The notes under the pieces: generated by a model
Told to the model about the DNA's origin: nothing
The model's database searches: none
The model's input: the letters and a program-made list of their open reading frames with translations, nothing else
DNA from: Lactobacillus melliventris
Lineage (GTDB): Bacteria > Bacillota > Bacilli > Lactobacillales > Lactobacillaceae
Assembly: GCF_013346935.1 (NCBI RefSeq)
Contig: NZ_JAAEEB010000002.1
Location: 186,001 to 250,000 of the forward strand
Reading direction: 5' to 3'
DNA length: 64,000 bases
Translations under genes and position numbers: made by a program
In this document: positions 37,905 through 46,408 of the stretch, one piece after another
Position numbering within the stretch: position 1 is the first letter of the stretch
Layout of the letters: the number at the start of each line of letters is the position of its first letter

Positions 37905-39092
37905 ATGTTAAATAAAAAAGCTTATCTAGCTTCACGACTGGCGTGTGGCCTAGGCAACTCACTGTATGGCATGGTATTTATTTGGTGGCTTCAAAATCAG
38001 ACAAAAAGTTCATCAATAGTTGGTATTTGTAATGCAATATTCTCGGTTACAGCTGCATTGTCTATCTTTTATGGGCCTATAATTGATAGGCAGTCTTATA
38101 AAAAAGTTAGTATTTATTCTATGCTCATCCAAGTAATTTTATTATTTGGGTTAACATACGTTATACTTTTTTCTCCATATAATTATTTACTGGCAATTGT
38201 AATAGCAAGTGTACTTTCAATTTGTGATGAATTTTTTAGTCCAGCTGATCGTGCAATTTTAAGTGAAGCAATTTTAAATGAAGATGAAATGACAAAAATA
38301 ATCTCTAAAGTTAATATTGTTGATCAATTGGTTAATGTTGGAGGAACAGCACTTTCTGGAGCACTGCTTGTATTTTTGTTAAGTGGACAAATAATGCTGG
38401 TCTGTTCTTTCCTTAGTTTAATAGGATTAATTTTTTTAAATATTGCTTTAAGAAAAATTCCTGATAGTGCCAATAATTTATCAAACAAGAAGAGTCAAAA
38501 AGGGTCTGTTGTAGCTTCATATGTATATAGCATAACTAGTGGATATCAATATATCAGAAAAAACAAGTTCTTAAGGCGCTACTTATGGGCTGGAGTTTTA
38601 TATTCGTTTGCTCAGCCAGCGCTAATGTTAGTGCTGCCTCGTGTTGCTCAAGAAGCCGGTAATGCTTCATTATATGGTACGTTTTATATTATGATCTTAC
38701 TGGGGATAATTTTGGGAGCCATGATTGCTGGCAAAATGAAAGCAAAAATCAAAACTATTGGTTTAGCCTGGCTTTTAAGCTCTATTCCAATAGGGCTAAT
38801 GTTGCTTTTTAAATCAAATCTAATTGCTTTTTGTATTTTGCTCTTCCTGTTTGGACCAGTAACGAGTATTCATAACGTTCTGGCAGAATCAATTATTCAA
38901 ACTACTACACCAGATGATTACTTGGCCAGAGTTTTCACGACCATAAGAACAACTGCATATATTGGTGGGCCAATTTCTTCTGTTTTAGCGGGTTTATTAC
39001 TTGATCATACAGGGTCTGAAGTAATTATATTGATCAGTTCACTTCTGATATTAATTGGTGGGATTAATATCTTACTCATAAAAGATGCATAA
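37905..39092 (+). CDS. MFS transporter (drug-efflux type), putative LytTR target
   Basis: Major facilitator protein of 395 residues with about eleven or twelve hydrophobic segments. It resembles the macrolide-efflux-like MFS group (ASRLACGLGNSLYGMVFIWWL at the N-terminus, LSICDEFFSPADRAILSEAI in the first half, GPVTSIHNVLAESIIQ in the second). GAAGGGG ribosome site. The 150-base leader holds the paired repeats above. Export of a toxic or signalling compound under LytTR/LiaF control is the simplest reading, not shown. Confidence 0.8.
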   Translation: MLNKKAYLASRLACGLGNSLYGMVFIWWLQNQTKSSSIVGICNAIFSVTAALSIFYGPIIDRQSYKKVSIYSMLIQVILLFGLTYVILFSPYNYLLAIVIASVLSICDEFFSPADRAILSEAILNEDEMTKIISKVNIVDQLVNVGGTALSGALLVFLLSGQIMLVCSFLSLIGLIFLNIALRKIPDSANNLSNKKSQKGSVVASYVYSITSGYQYIRKNKFLRRYLWAGVLYSFAQPALMLVLPRVAQEAGNASLYGTFYIMILLGIILGAMIAGKMKAKIKTIGLAWLLSSIPIGLMLLFKSNLIAFCILLFLFGPVTSIHNVLAESIIQTTTPDDYLARVFTTIRTTAYIGGPISSVLAGLLLDHTGSEVIILISSLLILIGGINILLIKDA

Positions 39093-39171
39093 TATTAAAT
39101 CTCCGCTAATGATGTCTTCTGTACTAAGCATTTCAATAAATTTAGGAAAAAATATAATAGTAAAATAGCAT

Positions 39172-39262
39172 TTATCATCAGTTTCGTGCTACGTCATTCA
39201 CATAATTTACGCAGTATAACAATTAATTATTTTTTGAATGAAGTTGGAACTTATTATCTTTA
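39172..39262 (+). pseudogene. Dead fragment of a second liaF-like gene
   Basis: Base-by-base similarity to 37109-37195 of the intact liaF-like gene (the SSVSRYVHSQNLRSVMIN region), with a one-base deletion and many substitutions. No reading frame remains. It lies directly before the intact small gene, as the living liaF lies before the dead copy. Confidence 0.75.
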
Positions 39263-39277
39263 ATTTAGGAGGAAAAA

Positions 39278-39613
39278 ATGGTTACTTTAAAACAATTACA
39301 TGATTATGTCAAAAAAAATTATGAGGCCGGAAACTATAAAGAAGCTGAAAAAGCATATAAAAAATGGCGTGATACCAATGATTATACCTATCATGCAGCA
39401 AAAAATGCTGTGAAAAAGAGTTCTCTCAGTGATTATCAAATGGGTTGTGAACAAGCCAAAAAGGACTATGCAGAGAGTCATTCTTTCAAGGCTTTTCCTA
39501 AAAAAGGTGTTAACTTAGTTAATCGTGTTACCCAGAATAAAGCAGTTGAAATAGAACGCTACATTGACGGCTACAATGATGCCAAGGCCAAAATTTTACA
39601 GGCGAAAAAATAA
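39278..39613 (+). CDS. Small protein of unknown function (111 residues)
   Basis: I do not recognise this family. The protein is highly charged (many Lys, Glu, Tyr), without a membrane segment or signal peptide, so cytoplasmic. Two helical segments, YQMGCEQAKKDYAESHSF (about 52-69) and YIDGYNDAKAKIL (about 95-107), look like degenerate copies of one repeat; KEAEKAYKKWRDTNDYTYH has a TPR-like feel. Strong AGGAGGAAAA ribosome site. Its dead paralogue follows the LytTR/liaF operon, tying it to that system. Confidence 0.75.
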   Translation: MVTLKQLHDYVKKNYEAGNYKEAEKAYKKWRDTNDYTYHAAKNAVKKSSLSDYQMGCEQAKKDYAESHSFKAFPKKGVNLVNRVTQNKAVEIERYIDGYNDAKAKILQAKK

Positions 39614-39638
39614 CTTTTCTAAAAATTGGATGTTTTAT

Positions 39639-40370
39639 TTACAGTTGATAACGGTAAAAATAATAGGGAATATTCCAAACTTGTGAATCAGCTGCAACTA
39701 GATCATCATTAATTAAATATTTGGGCAGTAATGCAGTTGCCTGGCCTTTTTTGACCAGCTCTAAAATCATTTCCAGAGAATTGATTTCAGTTATGTCATT
39801 TTTATTTTGTGTTAACTTAAGAGTTAAGTTACGAAAAGGACAATTAATATCAGCATTGATGGCAACTGGTACTTTGCCGGTTGCTTTTTTATTGCCCTTT
39901 AAAAAGCAAGCTTCTAAATGACTTTTTTTGATTAGCGAATATTTGGGTAGAGTAATAGGGGTAAAAGTCCAGACCATGTCATATGCATGCTTAGTTATTA
40001 ATTCTTGAATTTCATTGGTATTTTTAATGATAATGTCGTAGTGCTCAAATGAAAATGGTGCTTTTTTGGTAATAATATAGCCAAAAAGCAACTCAGAAAT
40101 GAGGACTTTGGGCTTGTTAATAGACAAATCCTCTTTCAGGTTTTGGTAGTTTTGTAAAACTTTAGTAGCAAAGTTATGCATTTTTTGTCCGTTTTTAGTT
40201 GGTTTGACTCCTAAATTAGAACGCACAAAAAGGGGCGTATTCAATTCTTGCTCCAGTGCTTTGAGCCTGGCTGTAATATTGGATTGGGTGTAGCCTAATT
40301 TCAGTGCTGCTTTGTTAAGCGATCTAGTTTCATAAATTGTTTGGTAAATATGTAAGTCGTTGAAATTCAT
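39639..40370 (-). CDS. LysR family regulator, short form
   Basis: N-terminal winged HTH (FNDLHIYQTIYETRSLNKAALKLGYTQSNITARLKALEQEL) is canonical. The effector domain is only about 155 residues, so the whole protein is 243 residues where about 290-300 is usual; the second effector subdomain is compact rather than cut by a visible frameshift. ATG 40370 has GGAG 6 bases ahead. Divergent from the GAPDH gene 105 bases away, which is its likely target. Confidence 0.82.
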   Translation of the reverse strand: MNFNDLHIYQTIYETRSLNKAALKLGYTQSNITARLKALEQELNTPLFVRSNLGVKPTKNGQKMHNFATKVLQNYQNLKEDLSINKPKVLISELLFGYIITKKAPFSFEHYDIIIKNTNEIQELITKHAYDMVWTFTPITLPKYSLIKKSHLEACFLKGNKKATGKVPVAINADINCPFRNLTLKLTQNKNDITEINSLEMILELVKKGQATALLPKYLINDDLVAADSQVWNIPYYFYRYQL

Positions 40371-40475
40371 GTTGCTCCATATCATTAAAAGTGATAGCTC
40401 TATTATAAACTTGGATTATGCAAGGCAATTTTATCTTAATATACTAATTTTGTAATCTAAAAGGAGGAACTTATT

Positions 40476-41495
40476 ATGACTACAAAAATTGGTATTAACG
40501 GCTTTGGCCGCATTGGCCGACTTGCTTTACGGCGGATATATGAAGTGGCCAGTGATGATATCGAAATTGTCGCAATCAATGATTTGACTTCACCAGCTAT
40601 GTTAGCACATTTATTGAAGTATGATACCGCGCATGGCCAATTTCATCATGAAGTAATTGCTACCACTAATAGTATTGTAATAGATGGCAAAAATATTCCG
40701 GTTTATGCGGAAAAAGATGCTAGTCAAATTCCGTGGGTCAAAAATGATGGCGTCAAAATAGTGCTTGAATGTACCGGCTTTTACACTTCAACTGCAAAAT
40801 CACAGGCTCATCTTGATGCCGGTGTTAAAAGAGTACTGATCTCAGCACCCGCAGGTAACATGAAGACAATTGTCTACAGTGTAAATGATGACCAACTAAC
40901 TGACTCTGATCAAATTATTTCTGCTGGCTCATGTACCACTAATTGCTTGGCACCGTTAGCACAAGCAATGAACGATGAATTTGGCATTCAGGTAGGAATC
41001 ATGTCTACCACTCATGCTTATACTGCTTCGCAAATGTTGCAGGACGGACCTGACCGTGGAGGAAATGTCCGTAATGCCCGTGCCGCAGTTGCTAATGTTA
41101 TTCCCCATTCTACAGGAGCAGCTAAAGCGATAGGACTAGTTATACCTGAATTAGACGGTAAACTTACAGGTATTGCTCAACGAGTCCCTGTTATTTCCGG
41201 TTCAATTACTGAACTAGCTGCTATTTTAAAGCAAAAAGTTACAGCTGAAGAGTTTAATGCCAAAATTAAAAAGCACACTGAAGGTAATCCTTCTTTTGGT
41301 TATAATGATGATCAGATTGTATCATCAGATATTATTGGTACTGAGTATGGCTCGGTCTTTGATCCAACTCTGACTCAGGTTGAAACTGGTGATGACGGTG
41401 CACAATTAGTTAAGGGTTACGCCTGGTATGATAATGAATCCGGCTTTGTAGCTCAAATGATTAGAACACTGCAAAAAGTTGCCCAATTAGGTTAA
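40476..41495 (+). CDS. gap: Glyceraldehyde-3-phosphate dehydrogenase (type I, divergent paralogue)
   Basis: NAD motif INGFGRIGR (4-12); catalytic Cys153 in SAGSCTTN; the phosphate-binding STGAAKA is intact. Elsewhere it departs from the usual glycolytic form: [22 protein letters not shown] replaces the common DxPHxDxRRARAAAxNIIP block, and LTGIAQRVP replaces LxGxAxRVP with Ile. 339 residues. Strong AAAGGAGGAA ribosome site. It is not next to pgk/tpi or cggR, so it may be a second, specialised GAPDH. Confidence 0.85.
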   Translation: MTTKIGINGFGRIGRLALRRIYEVASDDIEIVAINDLTSPAMLAHLLKYDTAHGQFHHEVIATTNSIVIDGKNIPVYAEKDASQIPWVKNDGVKIVLECTGFYTSTAKSQAHLDAGVKRVLISAPAGNMKTIVYSVNDDQLTDSDQIISAGSCTTNCLAPLAQAMNDEFGIQVGIMSTTHAYTASQMLQDGPDRGGNVRNARAAVANVIPHSTGAAKAIGLVIPELDGKLTGIAQRVPVISGSITELAAILKQKVTAEEFNAKIKKHTEGNPSFGYNDDQIVSSDIIGTEYGSVFDPTLTQVETGDDGAQLVKGYAWYDNESGFVAQMIRTLQKVAQLG

Positions 41496-41542
41496 TTATC
41501 AATATAACTTATATTTTTACAATTAAAAACTGTTTATCATCA

Positions 41543-41582
41543 ATAAAAAAATGGTTCTGCCAAGTGCAGAATCATTTTTTGT
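41543..41582. terminator. Bidirectional terminator between gap and thiE
   Basis: 41545-41560 pairs with 41565-41580 (ATGGTTCTGC / GCAGAATCAT with A and T runs), usable from both sides. Confidence 0.9.
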
Positions 41583-41596
41583 GTCTTTAAAATACG

Positions 41597-42259
41597 CTAG
41601 TCGCTTTTTACCCATGGCGCTGTGAGCATTTGACTAACAGTTTGCTTAATATTATTGCTTTGAGCAATCATTGAGATTACTGCAGCACCAGCTGCCCCAG
41701 TTTTGGAGATTGCTTCTAAGTCGCTAGCAGTTATTCCGCCAATAGCAACAATTAGCCGAGCGCTGCTTTTAACCAGCTGGGTTAAACCAGTAATACCAAT
41801 TTCGGGATCGGCATCACTTTTAGACTGGGTGGCATAAATTGGACCACTACCGTAATAATCGATTCCGCTAATTTTATTGGCTTGCTCAATTTGAGCTAAA
41901 TTCGAACAGGAATAGCCGATAAACATTTGACCACCAACTTCTTTAATAACCTGTTTTATTTCTTCATCACTTTGACCAACATGAACTCCCTCGGCATGAA
42001 CTTGTTGGGCCAACTTGACATCATCATCAATGAAGAAGGGTACATGATATGCTTGACACAGTTGATGTAATTTTTGCGCCATAGGTAGTCTCTCAGTTTT
42101 ACTTAAAGTTGAATTAGGACCCTTGTCCCGAAACTGAAAAGCCGTGATGCCGGCAGCAAGGGCTTCTGCGACTATACCAGGTAGTGTTTTACCTTTGGGC
42201 ACATCTTGACTGCCGCAAATAAAATAAGCATGTAAAAAATCAGTGTTAAATTCTTTCAT
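41597..42259 (-). CDS. thiE: Thiamine-phosphate synthase
   Basis: Joins HMP-PP and THZ-P into thiamine phosphate. TIM barrel with FQFRDKGPN (about 40-48), FFIDDDVKLA, VGQSDEE and YYGSGPIYATQSKSDA, all diphosphate or substrate loops of the family. 220 residues. Last gene of thiM-thiD-thiE; RBS AGGAGA at the end of the spacer after thiD. Confidence 0.93.
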   Translation of the reverse strand: MKEFNTDFLHAYFICGSQDVPKGKTLPGIVAEALAAGITAFQFRDKGPNSTLSKTERLPMAQKLHQLCQAYHVPFFIDDDVKLAQQVHAEGVHVGQSDEEIKQVIKEVGGQMFIGYSCSNLAQIEQANKISGIDYYGSGPIYATQSKSDADPEIGITGLTQLVKSSARLIVAIGGITASDLEAISKTGAAGAAVISMIAQSNNIKQTVSQMLTAPWVKSD

Positions 42260-42272
42260 TATTTCTCCTAAA

Positions 42273-43079
42273 TTACTTTGCCCAATGATTTAAGGGACCA
42301 TGGCCATGACCGACTTGAATAGTTTCCTTAATAGTCTCGGTAACGTATTTCTTAGCAATTGTAATTGCTGCAGGTAAACTTTGACCTAAAGCTAGCTGCG
42401 CCGTAATTGCTGCAGCTAAAGTATCACCGGTGCCGTGAGTCCGTTTAGTATGTACTCTAAAACTGCTGACCCAAAGATCAGTACCATCGGCAAATAAAGC
42501 ATAATCTTTTACTTCTGCGCTATTAGTGTGTCCACCTTTAATTAGTACATTTTTAACACCCATGTCTTGTAGTTTATGGGCTAATTCAGGAAATTGATCT
42601 TGCACTTGCACCTTAATGCCAGTTAAAGCTTCTGCTTCGGGTAAGTTAGGTGTGATTAAATCGGCTAAAGGCAGTAGTTCATTTTTAACCGTGGCAACAG
42701 CATCTTGACTTAAAAGTGGTGCACCTCCTTTAGCAATCATCACGGGATCTATGGTAATAGGGCCAAAGTCATACTTTTGCAGGTTAAGAGCAACTTGGTG
42801 AACATGAGCTGCATCACCTAACATTCCCGTTTTACAAGCACGAATATGAAAATCTTCTGCTAAAGATGCAAATTGGGCATCGATCATTTCTAGTGGTAGT
42901 AAAAAAGATTTTTGTACACCTAAAGTGTTTTGTGCTGTCACTGCTACTACAACAGCTGTTCCAAATACTTTTTGCATTTGAAAAGTTTTAAGGTCAGCCA
43001 TTATTCCGGCACCACCACCTGAATCTGTACCGGCAATAGTTAAAACCTGGGGAAAAGAATTAATTTTTTCTGTCATCAT
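42273..43079 (-). CDS. thiD: Hydroxymethylpyrimidine/phosphomethylpyrimidine kinase
   Basis: Two-step kinase making HMP-PP. Ribokinase fold: TIAGTDSGGGAGIMADLKTF (about 15-34) binds HMP, and THGTGDTLAAAITA carries the catalytic Asp. 268 residues. AAGGAAC ribosome site; two adjacent ATG codons at the start, the first chosen. Eight bases after thiM. Confidence 0.93.
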   Translation of the reverse strand: MMTEKINSFPQVLTIAGTDSGGGAGIMADLKTFQMQKVFGTAVVVAVTAQNTLGVQKSFLLPLEMIDAQFASLAEDFHIRACKTGMLGDAAHVHQVALNLQKYDFGPITIDPVMIAKGGAPLLSQDAVATVKNELLPLADLITPNLPEAEALTGIKVQVQDQFPELAHKLQDMGVKNVLIKGGHTNSAEVKDYALFADGTDLWVSSFRVHTKRTHGTGDTLAAAITAQLALGQSLPAAITIAKKYVTETIKETIQVGHGHGPLNHWAK

Positions 43080-43087
43080 GAAGTTCC

Positions 43088-43876
43088 TTAATCAAAATCA
43101 GCAATTTGCTTAATATCAGCGACTGTTACTTTGTACAAATAATCTATAAGGTACATACCAAAAGTACTTGGTCCAACACCGGGATGATCTTGGACAACCA
43201 TTTGACCCGCACAACTGAAAATTAAAGCACCTATCTGAGCCGCTTCAAACGGATCATCAGTGACTGCGGTAAAAGCTGTGACAATACTGGACAACATATC
43301 ACCTGAGCCCACATGAGTTTTAAAAAGTGGTGAGCCGTTGTGAATATGAGCCAGTCTTTTACCGTCACTAATTGTATCTGTAGGACCACTGGCAATGACC
43401 GTACAATGATATTTCTGAGCAGTTTTCATAGCAATATCATCAATATTACCGGAGCCGGAACCTGCATCGATGCCCTTTGAATTCCAGTTGAAGTCACCTA
43501 GTGCAGCGATTTCACCAATATTACCGCGAATAATACTGGTATGAAAATCCCATAAAAGCTTATCTGCGATTTTGTAGCGATATTCGACTGCACCAACCGC
43601 AACAGGATCAAATACTATCGGCTTATTATACTGCCTTGCTAGGTCTTCTACCTTTTTAATATGATTGATTTGCTGCTTGGTTAAACAGCCAATATTAACT
43701 GCCACTGCGGAAGCCATTCGCACTATTTCTTCGGCTTCAGCGACTTCATTGCTCATAATTGGTGAAGCACCAATAGCATTGACAGCATTCGCCACATCTT
43801 GGACTGTCACAAAATTGGCGATGTTAAAAATAACGGGATTTTGCGCTCGTAATTTATCTAATAAGTCTAACTGCAT
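43088..43876 (-). CDS. thiM: Hydroxyethylthiazole kinase
   Basis: Salvage kinase for the thiazole half of thiamine. NIANFVTVQDVANAVNAIGASPIMSN (about 19-44) is the family N-terminal block, and THVGSGDMLSSIVTAF carries the ATP/catalytic site. 262 residues from ATG 43876, with GGGAG before it; the frame runs open into the riboswitch. With no thiC or thiG in view, the operon is a salvage set. Confidence 0.93.
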   Translation of the reverse strand: MQLDLLDKLRAQNPVIFNIANFVTVQDVANAVNAIGASPIMSNEVAEAEEIVRMASAVAVNIGCLTKQQINHIKKVEDLARQYNKPIVFDPVAVGAVEYRYKIADKLLWDFHTSIIRGNIGEIAALGDFNWNSKGIDAGSGSGNIDDIAMKTAQKYHCTVIASGPTDTISDGKRLAHIHNGSPLFKTHVGSGDMLSSIVTAFTAVTDDPFEAAQIGALIFSCAGQMVVQDHPGVGPSTFGMYLIDYLYKVTVADIKQIADFD

Positions 43877-43916
43877 TTTATTACTCCCGACTAAATGTTT
43901 TTGAAAAATTTTGATT

Positions 43917-43957
43917 AATAAAAAAGCCCTGGCACGTGGAAGTGCCAAAGCTTAAGC
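43917..43957 (-). terminator. Expression-platform terminator of the THI-box
   Basis: On the minus strand AGCTTTGGCAC / GTGCCAGGGCT forms a stem with a TTCCAC loop, then TTTTTT. It lies between the aptamer and thiM. Confidence 0.9.
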
Positions 43958-43962
43958 GTTTT

Positions 43963-44048
43963 TGACACGTTCCTACGCAAGTATTAGCTTACAGGTTCAA
44001 AGGGTCTGAAAAAAATTCATCTCAGCCTAAAAGGCACCCCTCGTGTTA
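43963..44048 (-). ncRNA. TPP riboswitch (THI-box)
   Basis: On the minus strand GGGGTGCC, then GGCTGAGATGAA, ACCCTTTGAACCTG and TAATACTTGCGTAGGAACG: all conserved THI-box blocks in order. P1 is closed by AACACG with CGTGTC. Upstream of thiM, so TPP should switch the salvage operon off. Confidence 0.96.
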
Positions 44049-44057
44049 TCGCTTTCA
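44044..44057. promoter_or_regulatory. cre site (CcpA) at the thi transcription start
   Basis: TGTTATCGCTTTCA fits the consensus TGWNANCGNTNWCA at all 14 positions. It abuts the -10 box of the thi promoter and covers the predicted start point, a repressing position. Confidence 0.6.
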
Positions 44058-44086
44058 ATTATAACTATATTTAGATAATATTACAA
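44058..44086 (-). promoter_or_regulatory. thi operon promoter
   Basis: Minus strand TTGTAA (44081-44086), 17-bp spacer, TATAAT (44058-44063). The start point would fall about 7 bases downstream, just before the THI-box. Confidence 0.8.
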
Positions 44087-44127
44087 TCAAAAATAAAATG
44101 TGATTTTTATATGTTAGTATTTTTGTC

Positions 44128-44397
44128 TTAAAATAAATATTTACTTAATTCTTTTTCCATTTCATCTTTATTAACAAAGTCATGAAGTATGATTGTTCTT
44201 TTCTTAAATTCTTCTGGCATGTTGTTGGCAATTTCTTGGGTTGCAACATACCAATCTGCGGGATGACCACTTACTGATCCTACATCACAATTTTCGACTG
44301 TTCCCTCAATACCTTTTTCGTTTAAAATACTATCAATATTCATTTTAGCAATGAGTGAACTTCCCATGCCCATTCCGCATACAGCAACAATTTTCAT
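44128..44397 (-). CDS. PTS IIB component, ascorbate (UlaB) type
   Basis: Cytoplasmic phosphocarrier. Cys7 in VAVCGMGMGSSLIA is the phosphorylation site typical of UlaB/SgaB-like IIB proteins. 89 residues from ATG 44397, which has AAAGGAGA upstream and overlaps the regulator stop by 4 bases. It takes the phosphate from the IIA and gives it to substrate carried by the IIC of the same operon. Confidence 0.88.
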   Translation of the reverse strand: MKIVAVCGMGMGSSLIAKMNIDSILNEKGIEGTVENCDVGSVSGHPADWYVATQEIANNMPEEFKKRTIILHDFVNKDEMEKELSKYLF

Positions 44398-46400
44398 AAT
44401 AATTTTTCTCCTTTTTTTAAACAACTTAAAACTAAATTTTTAAAGTCCTCATAATTTTCTGTTTCTTTAAAACCTTCTAGAAATTCTTTATCATCTAATA
44501 AATAACCTAACTGTTGAAAAGCTCCTTGATGTTGAGTGCTATTTATTGTACAAAAGGCAATAAAAGCTATTATTTTTTCTCCCTTGTAATTAAAGGGCTT
44601 TTTAATTTTTAACAAACTCATGCCAGTTTTAAATACGTGCGAACTAATTCCTGCATGAGGAAGTATGATACCAGGGGCAATTAACAAATGATTAACACCA
44701 CCGAATTCATGTGCAACCTTTACCATTTGATTGACATAGTCCATGTCACAATATTTATTTTGAGCCAGCAAGTTACCACTCAGCTGAATTAAATCATCAA
44801 TGTTTTCGCCATTATTTATTACTTGAAAATTTGTTCCAGGTAAGAATTGTAATATACCATTTTTAATTTTCCTCAGTGAGTTATGTGGACTAATTTTGTG
44901 CTTTTTTTGATTAATAAATTTTTCCAGCTTTTTATAGTCATTCTTTGTTGGAAAAGCATTAACTTTAATTATTGGAATCTTTTTTTTAAGTTTTAGATCT
45001 AGATTTCCTATAACTGTAACTATTAAATCTAAATTTCTAATATCACCTTTAGTTTTTATTTCTTGCTCGGACAATGTGCCTAATATGTTGACTTTATATG
45101 AATTTAATAATTTATATTGCAATAATCTTGAAACTGCGTTACCAGAATTACAAACAATAATAATGTTAATACCACCTTTTTTACTTTGCTGATTACTTAT
45201 TTTTTCCATGGCAGAAGCAAAATAAATAGTAATAAAAGAGATTTCATCTTCAGTAATATGATTTCCTGTATATGCCTGTACGTATTGAATTGATGAAATG
45301 ACAGCTTTATGGATTTGGCTATAATGCCTTTTAACTTTTTCAAGTAATGGATTACGAATTTGTGTATGATATCTAATCCTTGAAATTAAATTAATTAAAT
45401 GACTTGATAAAACATCAAAAAGCTCCTGGTCTCTCTGAAAATCAATTTTACATTTCTGACTCATATCTTGAATCATTTGATGAGCAAATATTTCAATTTC
45501 AAATGGATAATTGGCACTAAAGTTATAAAGTAATTCGTTTGATTGAGACTGTAAGAGTGTAGATATTCGTGCTTGTTCGATCTTTTTAAGGTGAGTATTT
45601 ATTTCTTCTTCACCTTTTAAGGCAATGATTGATCCTAAGTCCTGCATTGCTTTATTATTTGAAATATCATTATTGTCCTTGTCATAACAGTCAATGTTCC
45701 TGTTTGATTGCATACAAGTAATTATTAAATATACCAGAATAGTTATTTTTTCCTCTATAGAAAAATAAACAGGAAGTATATTATCTATGTCTTGATATAA
45801 ATTTTGAATCTTTTCAGGTGCTATAAATTTGTTTCCTGGTAAAGTATTACTTTCAATAATAAAATTGACTACTTCTTTTTCATTACGAAGCAAGAATATT
45901 TGCTTTAAATTGCTTATTAAAAAACATTTACATAAAAATAGATCACCAACTAGCTTATAGCCATTAGACGAGCTGTAAAGCAGTTTTACTTTACAGTCTG
46001 AAAGTTGTTTTCTAAGTCTAATCATATCATTACTAATCGTCCGTTCACTGATATTCATTGAATTAGCTAACTTTTTCAAATGGCTAACCTTATCAAAGCA
46101 CATTAAGGAATATAAAGCGTATGTTCGTCGATCATTGCTATTAGTAAAATCAAAACTGATTCTTTCATTTAATAAAGTTGCTTTGATTCGTAATATGTCT
46201 TTTTGTAATAATTTGATTCCTTTGCCTTGTAATCTTTTTAATTTGGAAAAGCCTTTTGACTTTAACCAACTATCAGTATTATCTAAAATTGCTGGTACTT
46301 TTCTAATTTTAAAATCTAAATCTTCAGAAATATTTTTAGATGAAATGTAGGTGCTTTTCGGCAGCAAATAATTAACTAATTGAAAAATATCTCTTTCCAA
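44394..46400 (-). CDS. BglG/MtlR-type PTS transcriptional activator (HTH, two PRDs, EIIB-like, EIIA)
   Basis: 668 residues. N-terminal HTH domains (about 1-140, LKKLANSMNISERTISNDMIRLRKQL), two PRD modules (about 175-400), an EIIB-like domain with Cys417 in IIVCNSGNAVSRL, and a C-terminal EIIA-type domain with His582 in LPHAGIS. Such regulators are tuned by PTS phosphorylation and activate their own operon. The first codon is TTG, 8 bases after the IIC stop, with only a weak ribosome site; no better start exists for the HTH. Lying between IIC and IIB, it is cotranscribed with them. Confidence 0.87.
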   Translation of the reverse strand: MERDIFQLVNYLLPKSTYISSKNISEDLDFKIRKVPAILDNTDSWLKSKGFSKLKRLQGKGIKLLQKDILRIKATLLNERISFDFTNSNDRRTYALYSLMCFDKVSHLKKLANSMNISERTISNDMIRLRKQLSDCKVKLLYSSSNGYKLVGDLFLCKCFLISNLKQIFLLRNEKEVVNFIIESNTLPGNKFIAPEKIQNLYQDIDNILPVYFSIEEKITILVYLIITCMQSNRNIDCYDKDNNDISNNKAMQDLGSIIALKGEEEINTHLKKIEQARISTLLQSQSNELLYNFSANYPFEIEIFAHQMIQDMSQKCKIDFQRDQELFDVLSSHLINLISRIRYHTQIRNPLLEKVKRHYSQIHKAVISSIQYVQAYTGNHITEDEISFITIYFASAMEKISNQQSKKGGINIIIVCNSGNAVSRLLQYKLLNSYKVNILGTLSEQEIKTKGDIRNLDLIVTVIGNLDLKLKKKIPIIKVNAFPTKNDYKKLEKFINQKKHKISPHNSLRKIKNGILQFLPGTNFQVINNGENIDDLIQLSGNLLAQNKYCDMDYVNQMVKVAHEFGGVNHLLIAPGIILPHAGISSHVFKTGMSLLKIKKPFNYKGEKIIAFIAFCTINSTQHQGAFQQLGYLLDDKEFLEGFKETENYEDFKNLVLSCLKKGEKLL

Positions 46401-46408
46401 TTTTCAGC

